Of a DNA stretch of 64,000 nt, positions 41,578-51,060 are shown piece by piece. Origin of the DNA: Lentzea waywayandensis. Lineage in GTDB: Bacteria; Actinomycetota; Actinomycetes; Mycobacteriales; Pseudonocardiaceae. The notes beneath the pieces are model-generated. The model saw nothing but the letters and a program-made list of their open reading frames with translations, was not told the DNA's origin and searched no databases. Within the stretch, counting starts at the first letter, position 1. Every line of letters starts with the position of its first letter. The stretch is taken from contig NZ_FOYL01000012.1 of assembly GCF_900115955.1 (NCBI RefSeq), forward strand, positions 186,001 to 250,000, written 5' to 3'. The translations under genes and the position numbers were made by a program.

Positions 41578-44475
41578 TCAGCCCCGCGGGCCAGTCGACG
41601 CGTCCTCGCCACACGACGCGATACCGGCCGTCGCACGCGACTGCTCGTCCCGGTCACCGGTCTCGGTCGCGATGGCCAACGCCTCCCGGTGCGCGGCGGG
41701 CGCTCCCGGCCGGTCCGCTGCGCGCAGGGCCTCGGCCAGGCCGTTCAGCGTGTTCGCCTCGCCGTAGCGGTGCCCGGTCGCCCGGAAGATCTCCAGCGCC
41801 TCTTCGTGCAGCCCGATCGCCTCGTCGGCGCGGCCCAGGTGGACGTGGACCTGGCCCAAGGTCGACAGCGCCGCGGCCTCGCCGTAGCGGTGACCGAGGT
41901 CGCGGAAGTGGGCGAGTGCCTGGTGCAGGTGCGCCGCGGCGGCGGTGTGGCGGCCGAGGTACGTGTACGCGTCGGCCAGGTTGGTCAGCGCGGTCGCTTC
42001 GCCTGCTCGGTCGCCGAGTGCGCGGAACAGGTCCCTGCCCGCGTTCAGGGCTTCGGCGGCGCCCGCGTGGTCGCCCGTCTGGCCCTGGACGGTGCCGAGG
42101 TTGGTCAGCACCGAGGCCGTGCCGTGCCGGTCGCCGAGTTCCCGGTACCGCGTGAGCGCCTGCTGGAGGTAGCCGATGGAGGCGCCGACGTCGCCGAGGC
42201 GGTCCTCGACGATGCCGAGGTGGGACAACGCGCGGGCCTCGCCGGCGCGGTCGGAGTGGTCGCGGTGCAGGCGCAGCGACTGGCGCAGGCGGGCGGCCGC
42301 GGGGCTGTAGCGGCCGAGCAGGCGGTGCACGGCGCCCAGGTTCGTCAACGCCCGCGCCTCGCCCTCGCGGTCGCCGACCAGGCGTGCGGCGCGCAAACCG
42401 TTGGTGTGCATGACAAGTGCTTCGGAGTGGTGCCCGGCTTCGAAGTACCGGTACAGCATCTCGGCCAGGCGCATCGCCTGCTCGGGGCGGTCGTGACCGG
42501 CGGCGAACGCGCAGAGGTCGGTCAGGTTGGGTCGTTCGGCGTCGAGCCATGCGCGCATCCGGGCCGGGTCGGCCACCGGTGCGGTCGCGGCCACGCGGCC
42601 AGTGGGGTAGACGACGTCCATCGCCGCAGCCGCGGAAGTCAGGTAGTGGTCCAGCAACCGATCGAACGCGGCGGTCCGCTCGGGCTCGTCCTGCGCCAGG
42701 TCGACGGCGTAGGCGCGCAGTAGGTCGTGCATGCCGTGACGCCCGGCCGGACCGCGGTCGACGAGGTGCGCCCGGACGAGCACGTCCACCAGCCGGCCCG
42801 CGGTGTCCTGGGCGAGGTCCGCGAGCGCGGCGGCGCAGGCCACGTCGAAGTCGCGGCCGGGATGCACGCCCAGCAACCGGAACAGCCGTGCGGCCTCGGC
42901 CGGAAGGTGCTTGTAGGACCAGGAAAGCACCTCGCGCACCGCTGCCCGGTCGTCACCGCCGCCGTCGAGCAGCCGCAGCCGCCGTTGCCGGTCGCCGAGC
43001 TCCCCGACCAGCTCGGCCAGCGCGGTCTCCGGCCGGCTGACCACGAGCTCCGCGGCCACCCGCAACGGCAACGGCAGGAACGCGCACTGCTCGGCCAGCG
43101 CCACCGCCGCGGACTCGGCCAGCGGCCGATCGCTGATCAGCTTGCGCAGCAACACGATCGCGTCACCCCGCCGCAACGGCCGCAGTTCGAGCCGCCGCGC
43201 GCCGTGCACCGCGACCAGGCCCGCCAGGCTGTCCCGGCTCGTCACCACGACCACGCACGACGGCGCACCGGGCAGCAGCAGCCGCACCTGCTCGACCGCC
43301 GCCGCGTTGTCCAGCACGATCAACAGCCGCCGGTCGGCCACCTCGGTCCGGTACCGGGCCGCACGCGCGTCCACGTCGACCGGGATCGCGGACCCGGCGA
43401 CCCCCAAAGCCTGCAGGAACCCGCCCAGCACGTGCGCGGCGGCGAGGGGCTTCCCGGCCTCGTATCCGCGCAGGTTCACGTACAGCTGGCCGTCCGGGAA
43501 CCCGGAGCGCAACCGGTGTCCCCAATGGACAGCCAGTGCCGTCTTGCCGACGCCGGCGGTTCCGCAGACCGCGATCACCGCCGTCGCCGCGGGGTCGCGT
43601 TCGGCGAGCATTCCGTCGAGAACGGCCAGTTCCGTTGCGCGGCCCAGGAAACCGGGTGTGTTGGCAGGCAGCTGGGCCGGCACCGGATCGGCACGACGAG
43701 ACGTGGCCGGCACTGGTTCGTCGAGCAACGCCGCATGCGCACCAACGAGTTCCGCTCCCGGGCCGATCGCGAGTTCGTCCCGCAGCACCCGCAGAGTGTT
43801 GTCGTAGACGGTGAACGCGTCCGCTCGTCTGCCGGCTGCGGCATAGGCGCGTACCAGGAGCGCTTGCACCGCTTCGTCCAACGGGTGGTCGGCCGCGTGC
43901 TCCACCAGCAGTGGCAGGAGGTCCACGGCCCGGCCCAGCCCGATCATCGTCTCGGCGTGGGCGAGCAACGCGTTGCGTCGTTCGTTCAGCAGCGCGACGA
44001 CTTTCGCGTGCGTGGTCAGTCCGGGGTGGTCGGCGAACGGCCGTCCCTGCCACAAACCGAGCGCGGTGCCGAGCAGACCGGCGACCTCCTCCGCGACGCT
44101 CGTCCTTCCGGCTGCGGACACGAGGGCGTGGAACCGGTCCACGTCGACCTCGTCGTTCGGGATCCGCAACGCGTATCCATCACCGACGAACGGAATGCTG
44201 GTGCTGCGCGCATATCGGTGCCGCTGGGGATCGAACAACCGGCGCAGGTGCTTGACGTACGTCTGGATCACGTTGGTGGCACTGGGCGGCGGGTTCTCGC
44301 CCCAGAGCGCGTCCACCAGGTCCGCCCGCGGAACCACCCGCCCGCCGGCCAGGGCGAGCAGGCCGAGCACTGCGCGTCTGCCCGCCGGACCCAGCTCGAT
44401 CTCCTGACCGTCGTGCCAGGCCCGCACCGGGCCGAGAACCTGGACGCGCAACGACACCCCCAATGCCGATGCCAT
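41578..44475 (-). CDS. AfsR-like SARP regulator (winged helix - BTAD - NB-ARC - TPR)
   Basis: 965 aa, full AfsR-type architecture. Residues 8-100 are the OmpR-type DNA-binding domain (LGPAGRRAVLGLLALAGG, RADLVDALWG, NVIQTYVKHLRRLF). Residues 105-250 are the activation domain with the VLRDELAIGPGAEL end. The NB-ARC domain (about 280-560) has Walker A CGTAGVGKTALAVHWG, LIVLDNA and VVTSRDSL. The last 290 residues are seven TPR units (EARALTNLGAVHRLLGRYSPA and similar). In Streptomyces AfsR is phosphorylated by AfsK and activates antibiotic genes; here the neighbours are a toxin operon and a secreted protein, so its target may be local. Its start is 83 bases from the stop of the secreted-protein gene on the same strand. 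Confidence 0.93.
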   Translation of the reverse strand: MASALGVSLRVQVLGPVRAWHDGQEIELGPAGRRAVLGLLALAGGRVVPRADLVDALWGENPPPSATNVIQTYVKHLRRLFDPQRHRYARSTSIPFVGDGYALRIPNDEVDVDRFHALVSAAGRTSVAEEVAGLLGTALGLWQGRPFADHPGLTTHAKVVALLNERRNALLAHAETMIGLGRAVDLLPLLVEHAADHPLDEAVQALLVRAYAAAGRRADAFTVYDNTLRVLRDELAIGPGAELVGAHAALLDEPVPATSRRADPVPAQLPANTPGFLGRATELAVLDGMLAERDPAATAVIAVCGTAGVGKTALAVHWGHRLRSGFPDGQLYVNLRGYEAGKPLAAAHVLGGFLQALGVAGSAIPVDVDARAARYRTEVADRRLLIVLDNAAAVEQVRLLLPGAPSCVVVVTSRDSLAGLVAVHGARRLELRPLRRGDAIVLLRKLISDRPLAESAAVALAEQCAFLPLPLRVAAELVVSRPETALAELVGELGDRQRRLRLLDGGGDDRAAVREVLSWSYKHLPAEAARLFRLLGVHPGRDFDVACAAALADLAQDTAGRLVDVLVRAHLVDRGPAGRHGMHDLLRAYAVDLAQDEPERTAAFDRLLDHYLTSAAAAMDVVYPTGRVAATAPVADPARMRAWLDAERPNLTDLCAFAAGHDRPEQAMRLAEMLYRYFEAGHHSEALVMHTNGLRAARLVGDREGEARALTNLGAVHRLLGRYSPAAARLRQSLRLHRDHSDRAGEARALSHLGIVEDRLGDVGASIGYLQQALTRYRELGDRHGTASVLTNLGTVQGQTGDHAGAAEALNAGRDLFRALGDRAGEATALTNLADAYTYLGRHTAAAAHLHQALAHFRDLGHRYGEAAALSTLGQVHVHLGRADEAIGLHEEALEIFRATGHRYGEANTLNGLAEALRAADRPGAPAAHREALAIATETGDRDEQSRATAGIASCGEDASTGPRG

Positions 44476-44558
44476 GCTGGCACAGGCCGTTCGACCACGG
44501 CAACGATCGGATCCTGTTGGTACGCGGTCGAATCAAGACCCGTTCCCGAGCCGCGATC

Positions 44559-45311
44559 TCACACGGGCATGTGGAAGTAGCACTGACCGGGGTCGGTCGG
44601 CGGGCCCAGCTGCTCGCAGTCGAAGCGGATCGAACCGAAGTTCTGGGTCGTGGCCCTCGAGTTGCTCCACCCCGGGTCGATGACCTCCCAGGCGAACGCC
44701 AACTGGTACGTGCCCGCGTCCGGCAGGTAGAACGTCGTGCCCTCCTCGACGTTGGGGACGCTCGGCGGCATCGGCGAGATCGGGCTGGAGATCGGTCCCG
44801 AGCAGCCCGCACCGCCGGGCAGGCACGTGATGGCGTGCCGGACCTGAAGCGACAGCGGCGTCAGGTTCGTCATCACCGTCCTGATGTCGCGCGCCTGGTG
44901 ACCGTTGAAGTTGAAGCTGGCCTGCACACCGAGGTCGCCCTGATTGACGCAGTTGGCCGGCTGGCCGCCGACCTGCCGGCAACGGAAGTAGGGCAACTTG
45001 AGGTAGACGCTCTTCGTCAGCTTCCAGCCGTAGAAGCGGCCGTTCCGGCCGTCGTGGGTCCGGTAGCCCGACGAGGGAACGAAGCTGGCTTCGATCTCGG
45101 ACTTCCGCTTGGCGGCGGCGTCCAGGTAACGGGCGACGGCGGCGGGATCGGTGCCGGCCTTCGCTCCCGCCTCTTCGCAGACCTCCAGGGTCAGCGTGCA
45201 CCCGTAAGTGAAGGAGTTCTTCGACGTGGCCGCAGCGGTCGCCGTTGGCATGACCAGCGTGGCCAGCAACGCGCCGAGACTGACCGCGATAGCTGTGGGG
45301 TTCCGTAGCAC
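44559..45311 (-). CDS. Secreted Cys-containing protein of unknown function
   Basis: 250 aa, GTG with GGGAGAGG three bases upstream. A clear Sec signal (NPTAIAVSLGALLATLVMPTATAAA) is followed by a mature protein with eight Cys, several in local pairs (YGCTLTLEVCEEAG; FRCRQVGGQPANC; ITCLPGGAGC; FDCEQLG ... GQCYF). The pairing pattern suggests four disulfides. It is rich in beta-type sequence (SVYLKLPYFRC, VQASFNFNGHQARDI) and has a Pro/Ser linker near 175-190. I do not recognise a family. It precedes the AfsR-like gene on the same strand, 83 bases away, and the two could be cotranscribed. Confidence 0.78.
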   Translation of the reverse strand: MLRNPTAIAVSLGALLATLVMPTATAAATSKNSFTYGCTLTLEVCEEAGAKAGTDPAAVARYLDAAAKRKSEIEASFVPSSGYRTHDGRNGRFYGWKLTKSVYLKLPYFRCRQVGGQPANCVNQGDLGVQASFNFNGHQARDIRTVMTNLTPLSLQVRHAITCLPGGAGCSGPISSPISPMPPSVPNVEEGTTFYLPDAGTYQLAFAWEVIDPGWSNSRATTQNFGSIRFDCEQLGPPTDPGQCYFHMPV

Positions 45312-45453
45312 GAGCCTCTCCCGAAGTTCAGTGGTTGGGAGCGCCGACTCAAACGGAGGAGACTGGACGTGAACTGAACGCCGGCTGGACTTCGCGGACG
45401 GGTGCGGAACGCCGGTCGGTCACCATCGACGCGTACGTGGGTTTCCGGAACGG

Positions 45454-46296
45454 TCAGGCGTCGTCGTGTGCAAGCGAGGACGACAGGTCGCGGTGGGCGT
45501 CGGCCTGTGCGAGCAGGGTCTTCGCCTTCTGTTCCAGCGCGCCGACCGCGTCGGCGCCCGCGGCCCAGCGCAGGGGCGGTTCGCTGGAACCGGTGAGCTG
45601 GATCAGCGCGGCGGCGAGTTTGGCGGGGTCGCCGCCCTGCAGGCCGTTCATGCTCGACCAGGCGGCGACGGTCTGCTTCGTGCGCTCGATGTAGTCGTCG
45701 ATCACCGGGTCGGCGTAGCTGGTGGACTCCGGCGTGAGCAGGTCGGTGCGGAAGAAGCCGGGATCGACGATCATGGTGCGGATGCCGAACTCGGCCACTT
45801 CCGGGGTCAGGGACTCCATCCAGCCTTCGACAGCGAACTTCGCCGCCGCGTAGGCCGAGGTGAACTCGCCGCCGACGATGCCGGCGGTGGACGAGATCGT
45901 CACGACGAGTCCGGAACGCTGTTCGCGCATGACGGGCAGCACGGCGCGGGTGACGTTGAGCGGGCCGAACAGGTTCGTCTCGACCTGGGCGCGGAAGTCC
46001 TCGGGGGTGATCTCCTCGAAGAACCCGGCGTAGAAGTTGGCCGCGTTGTTGACCAGCACGTCGATGCGCCCGAACCGGCCGACGGCGGCCCGCACCGCGG
46101 CGTGGGCGTCGGCGGGGGCGGTCACGTCGAGCCGCACCGTCAGCAAGTCGTCGGTGGCACCGATCGCCCGTGCGACCTTCTCCGGGTCGCGGCCAGTGGC
46201 GACGACCGCGTACCCGGCGCTCAAGGCCGCTTGGGCGATGTCCACGCCCATGCCGCGCCCGGCACCGGTGATGAGCAGAACCTTCTTCTCCGTCAT
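45454..46296 (-). CDS. Short-chain dehydrogenase/reductase
   Basis: 280 aa from ATG 46296 (a longer frame starts at 46323). It is a classical SDR: TGAGRGMG binds the NAD(P) cofactor, the ATGRDPEK segment after beta-2 with Arg suggests NADP(H), DVTAPAD and NNAANF follow, and the catalytic Ser (ISSTAG), Tyr and Lys (SAYAAAKFA) are present. PGFFRTDLL is the usual post-catalytic loop. The substrate cannot be told. Divergent transcription from an XRE/MmyB regulator, with 161 bases between starts, is the common arrangement for such enzymes in actinomycetes and implies local repression. Confidence 0.93.
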   Translation of the reverse strand: MTEKKVLLITGAGRGMGVDIAQAALSAGYAVVATGRDPEKVARAIGATDDLLTVRLDVTAPADAHAAVRAAVGRFGRIDVLVNNAANFYAGFFEEITPEDFRAQVETNLFGPLNVTRAVLPVMREQRSGLVVTISSTAGIVGGEFTSAYAAAKFAVEGWMESLTPEVAEFGIRTMIVDPGFFRTDLLTPESTSYADPVIDDYIERTKQTVAAWSSMNGLQGGDPAKLAAALIQLTGSSEPPLRWAAGADAVGALEQKAKTLLAQADAHRDLSSSLAHDDA

Positions 46297-46457
46297 GTGC
46301 TCGTCCTCTCTCGAATCGGCCACCTGGCTCCGTCAGACCTTGCGGAAGCGGTGGCGATCTTCAGAGAACCTCGTTCCGCCGGCACGAGGAAGTTGCTGCT
46401 GGAAGGTGTACTGGCAGCCCACTGCTCGCCCGGTCGATCCGGCCTAGCCTGAACGGT

Positions 46458-47339
46458 GTGGACAACCGTGACGAGGTCAAGGCCTTCCTGAGCTCCCGCC
46501 GGGCGAAGATCACCCCTGAACAGGCCGGCCTGACCAGCTACGCCCGCAACCGCCGGGTGCCGGGGCTTCGTCGCAGTGAGGTCGCCGACCTGGCGGGGGT
46601 CAGCGTCGAGTACTACGCCCAGCTCGAACGCGGCAACCTGGCCGGTGTCTCCGACAGCGTCCTCGACGCTCTCGCCCGTGCGTTGCGGCTCGACGAGGCC
46701 GAGCGGACGCACCTGACCGATCTGGCCCGCGTCGCCGGCCCGGCCGCCCGGCCGCGTCGAAAGACCCCCGCCCCGCACATCCGGCCCAGCGTCGCGCGCG
46801 TGCTGGAGCTGATGACCGAGGTGCCGGCGTTCGTCGGCAACGGCCGCGGCGACGTGCTGGCCGCCAATCCTCTCGCGCAAGCCTTGTACGCGCCCATGTT
46901 CGACGATCCGCACCGCCCCGCGAACCATGCCCGCTTCGCCTTCCTCAATCCCCGCGCGCGCGACTTCTGGCGTGACTGGGACCGCATCGCCGGCGACACC
47001 GTCGCCATGATGCGCACCGAAGCAGGCCGCGATCCCTACGACAGGGCACTGACCGACCTCGTCGGCGAACTGAGCACCCACAGCGAGGCTTTCCGCACCC
47101 GTTGGGCCTCCCACGACGTGCGCCTGCACCGCACCGGCGTCAAACAGTTCCACCACCCGGTCATCGGCGACCTCGACCTGAACTTCGAGACCATGCAGCT
47201 CACGGCAGACCCCGGCCTGGCCATGACCTTGCTCAGCGCCCCTGCGGGCTCCGCGGACGACGACGCTCTGCGCGTGCTGGCGAGCTGGGCCGCCACGCGC
47301 CGATCCGACGTGCGGACGGCACCCCCTCGACCGCAGTAG
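46458..47339 (+). CDS. XRE/MmyB-like transcriptional regulator, divergent from the SDR
   Basis: 293 aa, GTG start (VDNRDEVKAFLSSRRAKITPEQAGL). The helix-turn-helix has the family signature VPGLRRSEVADLAGVSVEYYAQLERGN. The C-terminal ligand-binding domain includes VPAFVGNGRGDVLAANPLAQAL, NHARFAFLNPRARDFWRDWD and the RWASHDVRLHRTG motif, more typical than in the paralogue at 31673. It probably represses the SDR gene and itself through the shared 161-base region. The product is complete and ends in a short basic/Pro tail. Confidence 0.92.
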   Translation: MDNRDEVKAFLSSRRAKITPEQAGLTSYARNRRVPGLRRSEVADLAGVSVEYYAQLERGNLAGVSDSVLDALARALRLDEAERTHLTDLARVAGPAARPRRKTPAPHIRPSVARVLELMTEVPAFVGNGRGDVLAANPLAQALYAPMFDDPHRPANHARFAFLNPRARDFWRDWDRIAGDTVAMMRTEAGRDPYDRALTDLVGELSTHSEAFRTRWASHDVRLHRTGVKQFHHPVIGDLDLNFETMQLTADPGLAMTLLSAPAGSADDDALRVLASWAATRRSDVRTAPPRPQ

Positions 47340-47435
47340 CCGCGGCCTGAAGGAACAAATCGCTGACCACAAGTTCATATCGCTGAAACCAACGTGGTGC
47401 CCTCGCTGACATAGCGTCTCGGCATCCTCGACGAG

Positions 47436-49661
47436 ATTGATCCTTTCATCGGAACGGCTGCCACCTCACTGCCTGCGGCGCAGGGGCTGGCGGCCACTTG
47501 GTGGTGGCCGAAAGCGCAGGTCGGCAACACCCACCCCGGCGCGACGTCCCCGCTCGGCATGGTGTCCGCCTGCGCCTACTCCGGTGCCTATCCGACCGGC
47601 TACGGCCTCTACATGAAGAACACCGAGGGGCAGCCGGAGGAACTGTTCGACGGGCTGCAGGCGTCCGGTTTCACCCACTTCCAGCAGTCCGGCACCGGTG
47701 CGATCCGCAAGTACTACAACTACGTGCGGGTGACCCCGATGGTGCAGCAGCTGGACGTCCTCGGCCAGGCCTGGCCGCTGCACGACGAGACCGCCGAAGC
47801 CGGGTACTACGCGGCCACTCTCGACACCGGCATTCGCTGTGAGGTCACTGTCGGCGCCAAGGTCGCCGTCCACCGCTACGCCTTTCCCGAGCATCGCAGC
47901 GCACGGATCGTCGTCGACCTGTCCTGCGGCGGGCTGGCCATCGACCTCGGCCGCACGGTGCCGCTGCGGGCGCACGTGGAAAGCCTTGGCAACGGCCGCG
48001 CCCAGGGAACGGTGGTCGTCGAAGGCGTGCCGCTGTCGGTGTACATCAGGGTCGACAGTCCGGGCTGGCGGCAGATGCTCTGGCACGACCGCCGGCTGAT
48101 CGAGGGTGGCACGCGGCTCGACTTCGACCGCATCAGGCAGACCACGCTGCGCCCGTTCGGGATGCTCTACATGGGCCCCACCACCGCCGGGCAGAGCGTC
48201 GAGATCCAGATCGGATTCTCTCTGCGCGGCTGCGAACAGGCCCGGGAGAACCTGTATCGCGAATGCGGTGACGGGGCGCCGGCGTTCGACGTCGTCCGGG
48301 CGCAGACCAAGTCCCGGTGGCGCGACCACGTGGGCCGGGTGGAGGTCGAGGGCGGGTCACCCGCCAGGCGGCAGGTGTTCGCGACGGCCCTGTACCACTC
48401 GCTGATCAAGCCGTGCTTCGCCGACGACGAGAGCCCGTTCTGGCCGTCCTCCGGGCCCTTCGTGTTCGACATCTGCACGATGTGGGACATCTACAAGACC
48501 CAGCTGCCGTTGCTCATGGCCATCTGCCCGGACCGGGCGGTCGATCTCCTGGAGTCACTGATCCGGGTCTGCGAGGAGGAAGGCAACTTCCCCATCGGAT
48601 ACCGGATGGCTCGCGGCGCGGACAGGTTCTTCCGGCAGGCGAGCGCGTTGGTCCACACCGCGCTGGCCGACGTGCACGCCCTCGGCCTCGGCGACCTGGA
48701 CTGGACCTGGGCGCTGGTGCACATGTACGACGACCTGCGCCGGATGTACGGCGAGGACTTCTACGAGCACGGCGTCGTGCACCCGATCTCGCACACACTC
48801 GACCTCGCCTACGCCTGCCACTGCACCTCCGGTGTGGCCCGGTCCCTGAACGACGTCCAGCTCGCCGACGACCTCGACGCGCGAAGCCGCCTGTGGTCCA
48901 ACGCGTTCGACCCGGACACCGGCCTGCTTCTCGACTCGTCGTTCTACGAAGGCGGCAAGTGGAACTACTCGTTCCGGCTGCTGCACGACATGGCCGCGAG
49001 AATCGCGATGGTCGGCGGGAACGAAGCCTTCGTCAGCACGCTCGACGCGTTCTTCGGCTACGGCGCCCCGCGCGTGGTGCAGCCCGGTAAGCAGCCCGAC
49101 CCGGCGGAGATGGCGGCCGGCTACCTGCTGAACCGGTTCGAGGGGCTGAACAACGAGCCGGACATGGAAGCGCCGTGGTCCTACCACTACGCGGCTCGGC
49201 CGGACCGCACGGCCGAGATCGTGCACGCGGCGCTGACCTGGCAGTTCGGCACCGGTCGCGGCGGCCTGCCGGGCAACGACGACTCGGGCGGGCTGAGCTC
49301 CTGGTACGTGTGGGCCTCGCTCGGCCTGTTCCCGGTCGCCGGGCAGAACCTGTTCCTCGTCAACGCGCCTGCCTTCAGCCATGCCACTCTGCACCTCGGG
49401 GACCGCGACTTCGTCATCGAGACGCGGGGACACCGCGAGACGTCCATCAGTTCCGACGGGCTGGACGAGCACCCGCCGCCGCAGTACGTGCAGTCCGCCC
49501 GGCTGAACGGCAAACCTCTGGACGCGGCGCATCTGCGCGCATCCGACGTCCACGCCGGCGGTCGCCTGCTGCTCGAACTCGGCCCGCACCCCTCGGAGTG
49601 GGGACGCAAGATCCTGCCGCCATCAGTGTCCGACCCGCTCGGAAAAGGGGCTCGCACATGA
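47436..49661 (+). CDS. GH92 alpha-mannosidase-like enzyme with no canonical start codon
   Basis: Exo-alpha-mannosidase of family GH92. The conserved N-terminal block is in frame at 47439-47560 (IDPFIGT ... KAQVGNTHPGATSPLGMV), but the first ATG is inside it at 47559. An in-frame TAG lies at 47412, with no ATG, GTG or TTG between. The coordinates given here use an ATT at 47436; the true start, a sequencing error or a lesion cannot be separated. The rest is intact: FDICTMWDIYKTQLPL, EGLNNEPDMEAPWSYHY and the Ca-site/catalytic LPGNDDSGGLSSWYVWASLGLFPV. No signal peptide precedes it, so it would be cytoplasmic. GH92 enzymes invert and need calcium. It overlaps the glycosyltransferase gene by four bases. 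Confidence 0.8.
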   Translation: MDPFIGTAATSLPAAQGLAATWWWPKAQVGNTHPGATSPLGMVSACAYSGAYPTGYGLYMKNTEGQPEELFDGLQASGFTHFQQSGTGAIRKYYNYVRVTPMVQQLDVLGQAWPLHDETAEAGYYAATLDTGIRCEVTVGAKVAVHRYAFPEHRSARIVVDLSCGGLAIDLGRTVPLRAHVESLGNGRAQGTVVVEGVPLSVYIRVDSPGWRQMLWHDRRLIEGGTRLDFDRIRQTTLRPFGMLYMGPTTAGQSVEIQIGFSLRGCEQARENLYRECGDGAPAFDVVRAQTKSRWRDHVGRVEVEGGSPARRQVFATALYHSLIKPCFADDESPFWPSSGPFVFDICTMWDIYKTQLPLLMAICPDRAVDLLESLIRVCEEEGNFPIGYRMARGADRFFRQASALVHTALADVHALGLGDLDWTWALVHMYDDLRRMYGEDFYEHGVVHPISHTLDLAYACHCTSGVARSLNDVQLADDLDARSRLWSNAFDPDTGLLLDSSFYEGGKWNYSFRLLHDMAARIAMVGGNEAFVSTLDAFFGYGAPRVVQPGKQPDPAEMAAGYLLNRFEGLNNEPDMEAPWSYHYAARPDRTAEIVHAALTWQFGTGRGGLPGNDDSGGLSSWYVWASLGLFPVAGQNLFLVNAPAFSHATLHLGDRDFVIETRGHRETSISSDGLDEHPPPQYVQSARLNGKPLDAAHLRASDVHAGGRLLLELGPHPSEWGRKILPPSVSDPLGKGART

Positions 49662-50935
49662 GCAGGCCAAGCCGCCGTCTCGTCATCGTGGTCCGGGCCG
49701 ACCCAGTCATCTGCGGTCACTCCGGAGAAGCCCGCAACCTGGCCGAGGTCGCGCTCACCCGCGGCTTCGACGACGTCCGGCTGCTGACCTGGCCGATACC
49801 CGTGCTGCAGGCGGCAGGCCTGCCGCTCAAGCCGCTGGATCGGATCATGCCCTACAGCGAGGGCATCACCGTGGAGCGGCCGGAGCCGGTCGGCGACTAC
49901 CGGGTACCCGATGGCCGATATCTGGCCGGGCTGACGGGACGCTTGGTCGAACTGCTCGCCGAGCCGGTCCCGACCACCTGCGTGTCGATGTACCTCGCTC
50001 CCCACGACGCCGTGGTACGCGACGCCGTCGACGCGGCACGCGCGGCCGGCTACGCACCTGACGTCCACACCATCGCGAAGGCGGTCGGCTCGGACGTCAC
50101 CAACGTGATTCGCTCGTGCCTGCGCCAGAAGCGATTCGGGGCAGCCGTGGTCCTGTTCACCCGGTTCCTCGCCAACGACCAGGTGATCGCCGTGTCGGAG
50201 TACACCAGGCAGGAGATCATCGCCTGCGCGGAGGCCGTCGACACGCACTGCGGCACCCGGTTCGCCCGCCAGTGCGTGCGCCGGATATCGGTCAGCTACC
50301 CGCCGATCGACACCTCGGCGTACCTCGACCTCGATCCGGCGCTGGTGGACATCGCCCTGAAGCGACGCGGCCTGGAACGCGACGGGTACGTGTTGTTCCT
50401 GTCCCGGGTGACACGGGCCAAAGGCATCTACGACCTGGTGGACGCGTTCGCCCAGTGCCAGGCGCGGTCACGGGTGAAGCTCGTGGTCGCCGGCAAGGGC
50501 CCCGAACTGGAGCACCTCCAGGCGATCACCCGGCACGACGACCGGATCCTCTTCCTCACCGACGTGGAGGACGAGGAAAAGCCGCTGCTGATGAACGGCT
50601 GCGCCGTGTACGCGCTGCCGACCAAGCCCGAACCGGACTTCGTCGAGACCTTCGGCATCGCGCTGACCGAGAAGATGCTCGCAGGCGGCGGGCCGGTGAT
50701 CACGACGACCACCGGAGGCGTCGGCGAAGCCGTGGGCGGGACGGCCATCCTCGTCGAGGCAGGGAACACCAGCCACATCGCCGCCGCGATCGACCGGGTG
50801 GTGCTCGACATGTCAGCCGAGGAACGGCAACTCATGGCGGACCGAGCACGCGAGCACGCCCTGTCCTTCGACCGCGTCCGGGTGTTCGACAGCCTCTTCG
50901 CCACGTCCGACCCAGCTGTCGTCCTAACGGGATGA
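49658..50935 (+). CDS. GT4-family (GT-B) glycosyltransferase
   Basis: 425 aa; ATG overlaps the GH92 stop (ATGA). The N-terminal Rossmann half begins RRLVIVVRADPVICGHSGEARNLAEVA, a donor/acceptor domain start, and the C-terminal half has the GT4 pattern LFLSRVTRAKGIYDLVDAF, VVAGKGPELE, ALPTKPEPDFVETFGIALTEKMLAGG (EX7E nucleotide-sugar motif) and GGVGEAVGG. It is a retaining transferase, most likely using UDP- or GDP-sugars; many relatives are mannosyl or sucrose-phosphate-type enzymes. Pairing with a mannosidase in one operon suggests intracellular turnover or assembly of a mannose-containing glycan or glycoside. No membrane anchor is visible. Confidence 0.88.
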   Translation: MSRPSRRLVIVVRADPVICGHSGEARNLAEVALTRGFDDVRLLTWPIPVLQAAGLPLKPLDRIMPYSEGITVERPEPVGDYRVPDGRYLAGLTGRLVELLAEPVPTTCVSMYLAPHDAVVRDAVDAARAAGYAPDVHTIAKAVGSDVTNVIRSCLRQKRFGAAVVLFTRFLANDQVIAVSEYTRQEIIACAEAVDTHCGTRFARQCVRRISVSYPPIDTSAYLDLDPALVDIALKRRGLERDGYVLFLSRVTRAKGIYDLVDAFAQCQARSRVKLVVAGKGPELEHLQAITRHDDRILFLTDVEDEEKPLLMNGCAVYALPTKPEPDFVETFGIALTEKMLAGGGPVITTTTGGVGEAVGGTAILVEAGNTSHIAAAIDRVVLDMSAEERQLMADRAREHALSFDRVRVFDSLFATSDPAVVLTG

Positions 50936-51060
50936 ACCTGTGCGTCCCCCCTCGATGACCGTTGTACAAGCCGACTTGGAAGTTGTTGTCCGCCGCTTCG
51001 GTGCTACTGCGCGGTGAGGCCGTGAGGGACGCGGAGCTTGTCGTGCTGCGGCGTGCCCGG

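Noticed and set aside
50936..51060. Possible terminator between the convergent GT4 and GTPase-operon genes.
   Set aside because: No stem longer than a few bases is visible.
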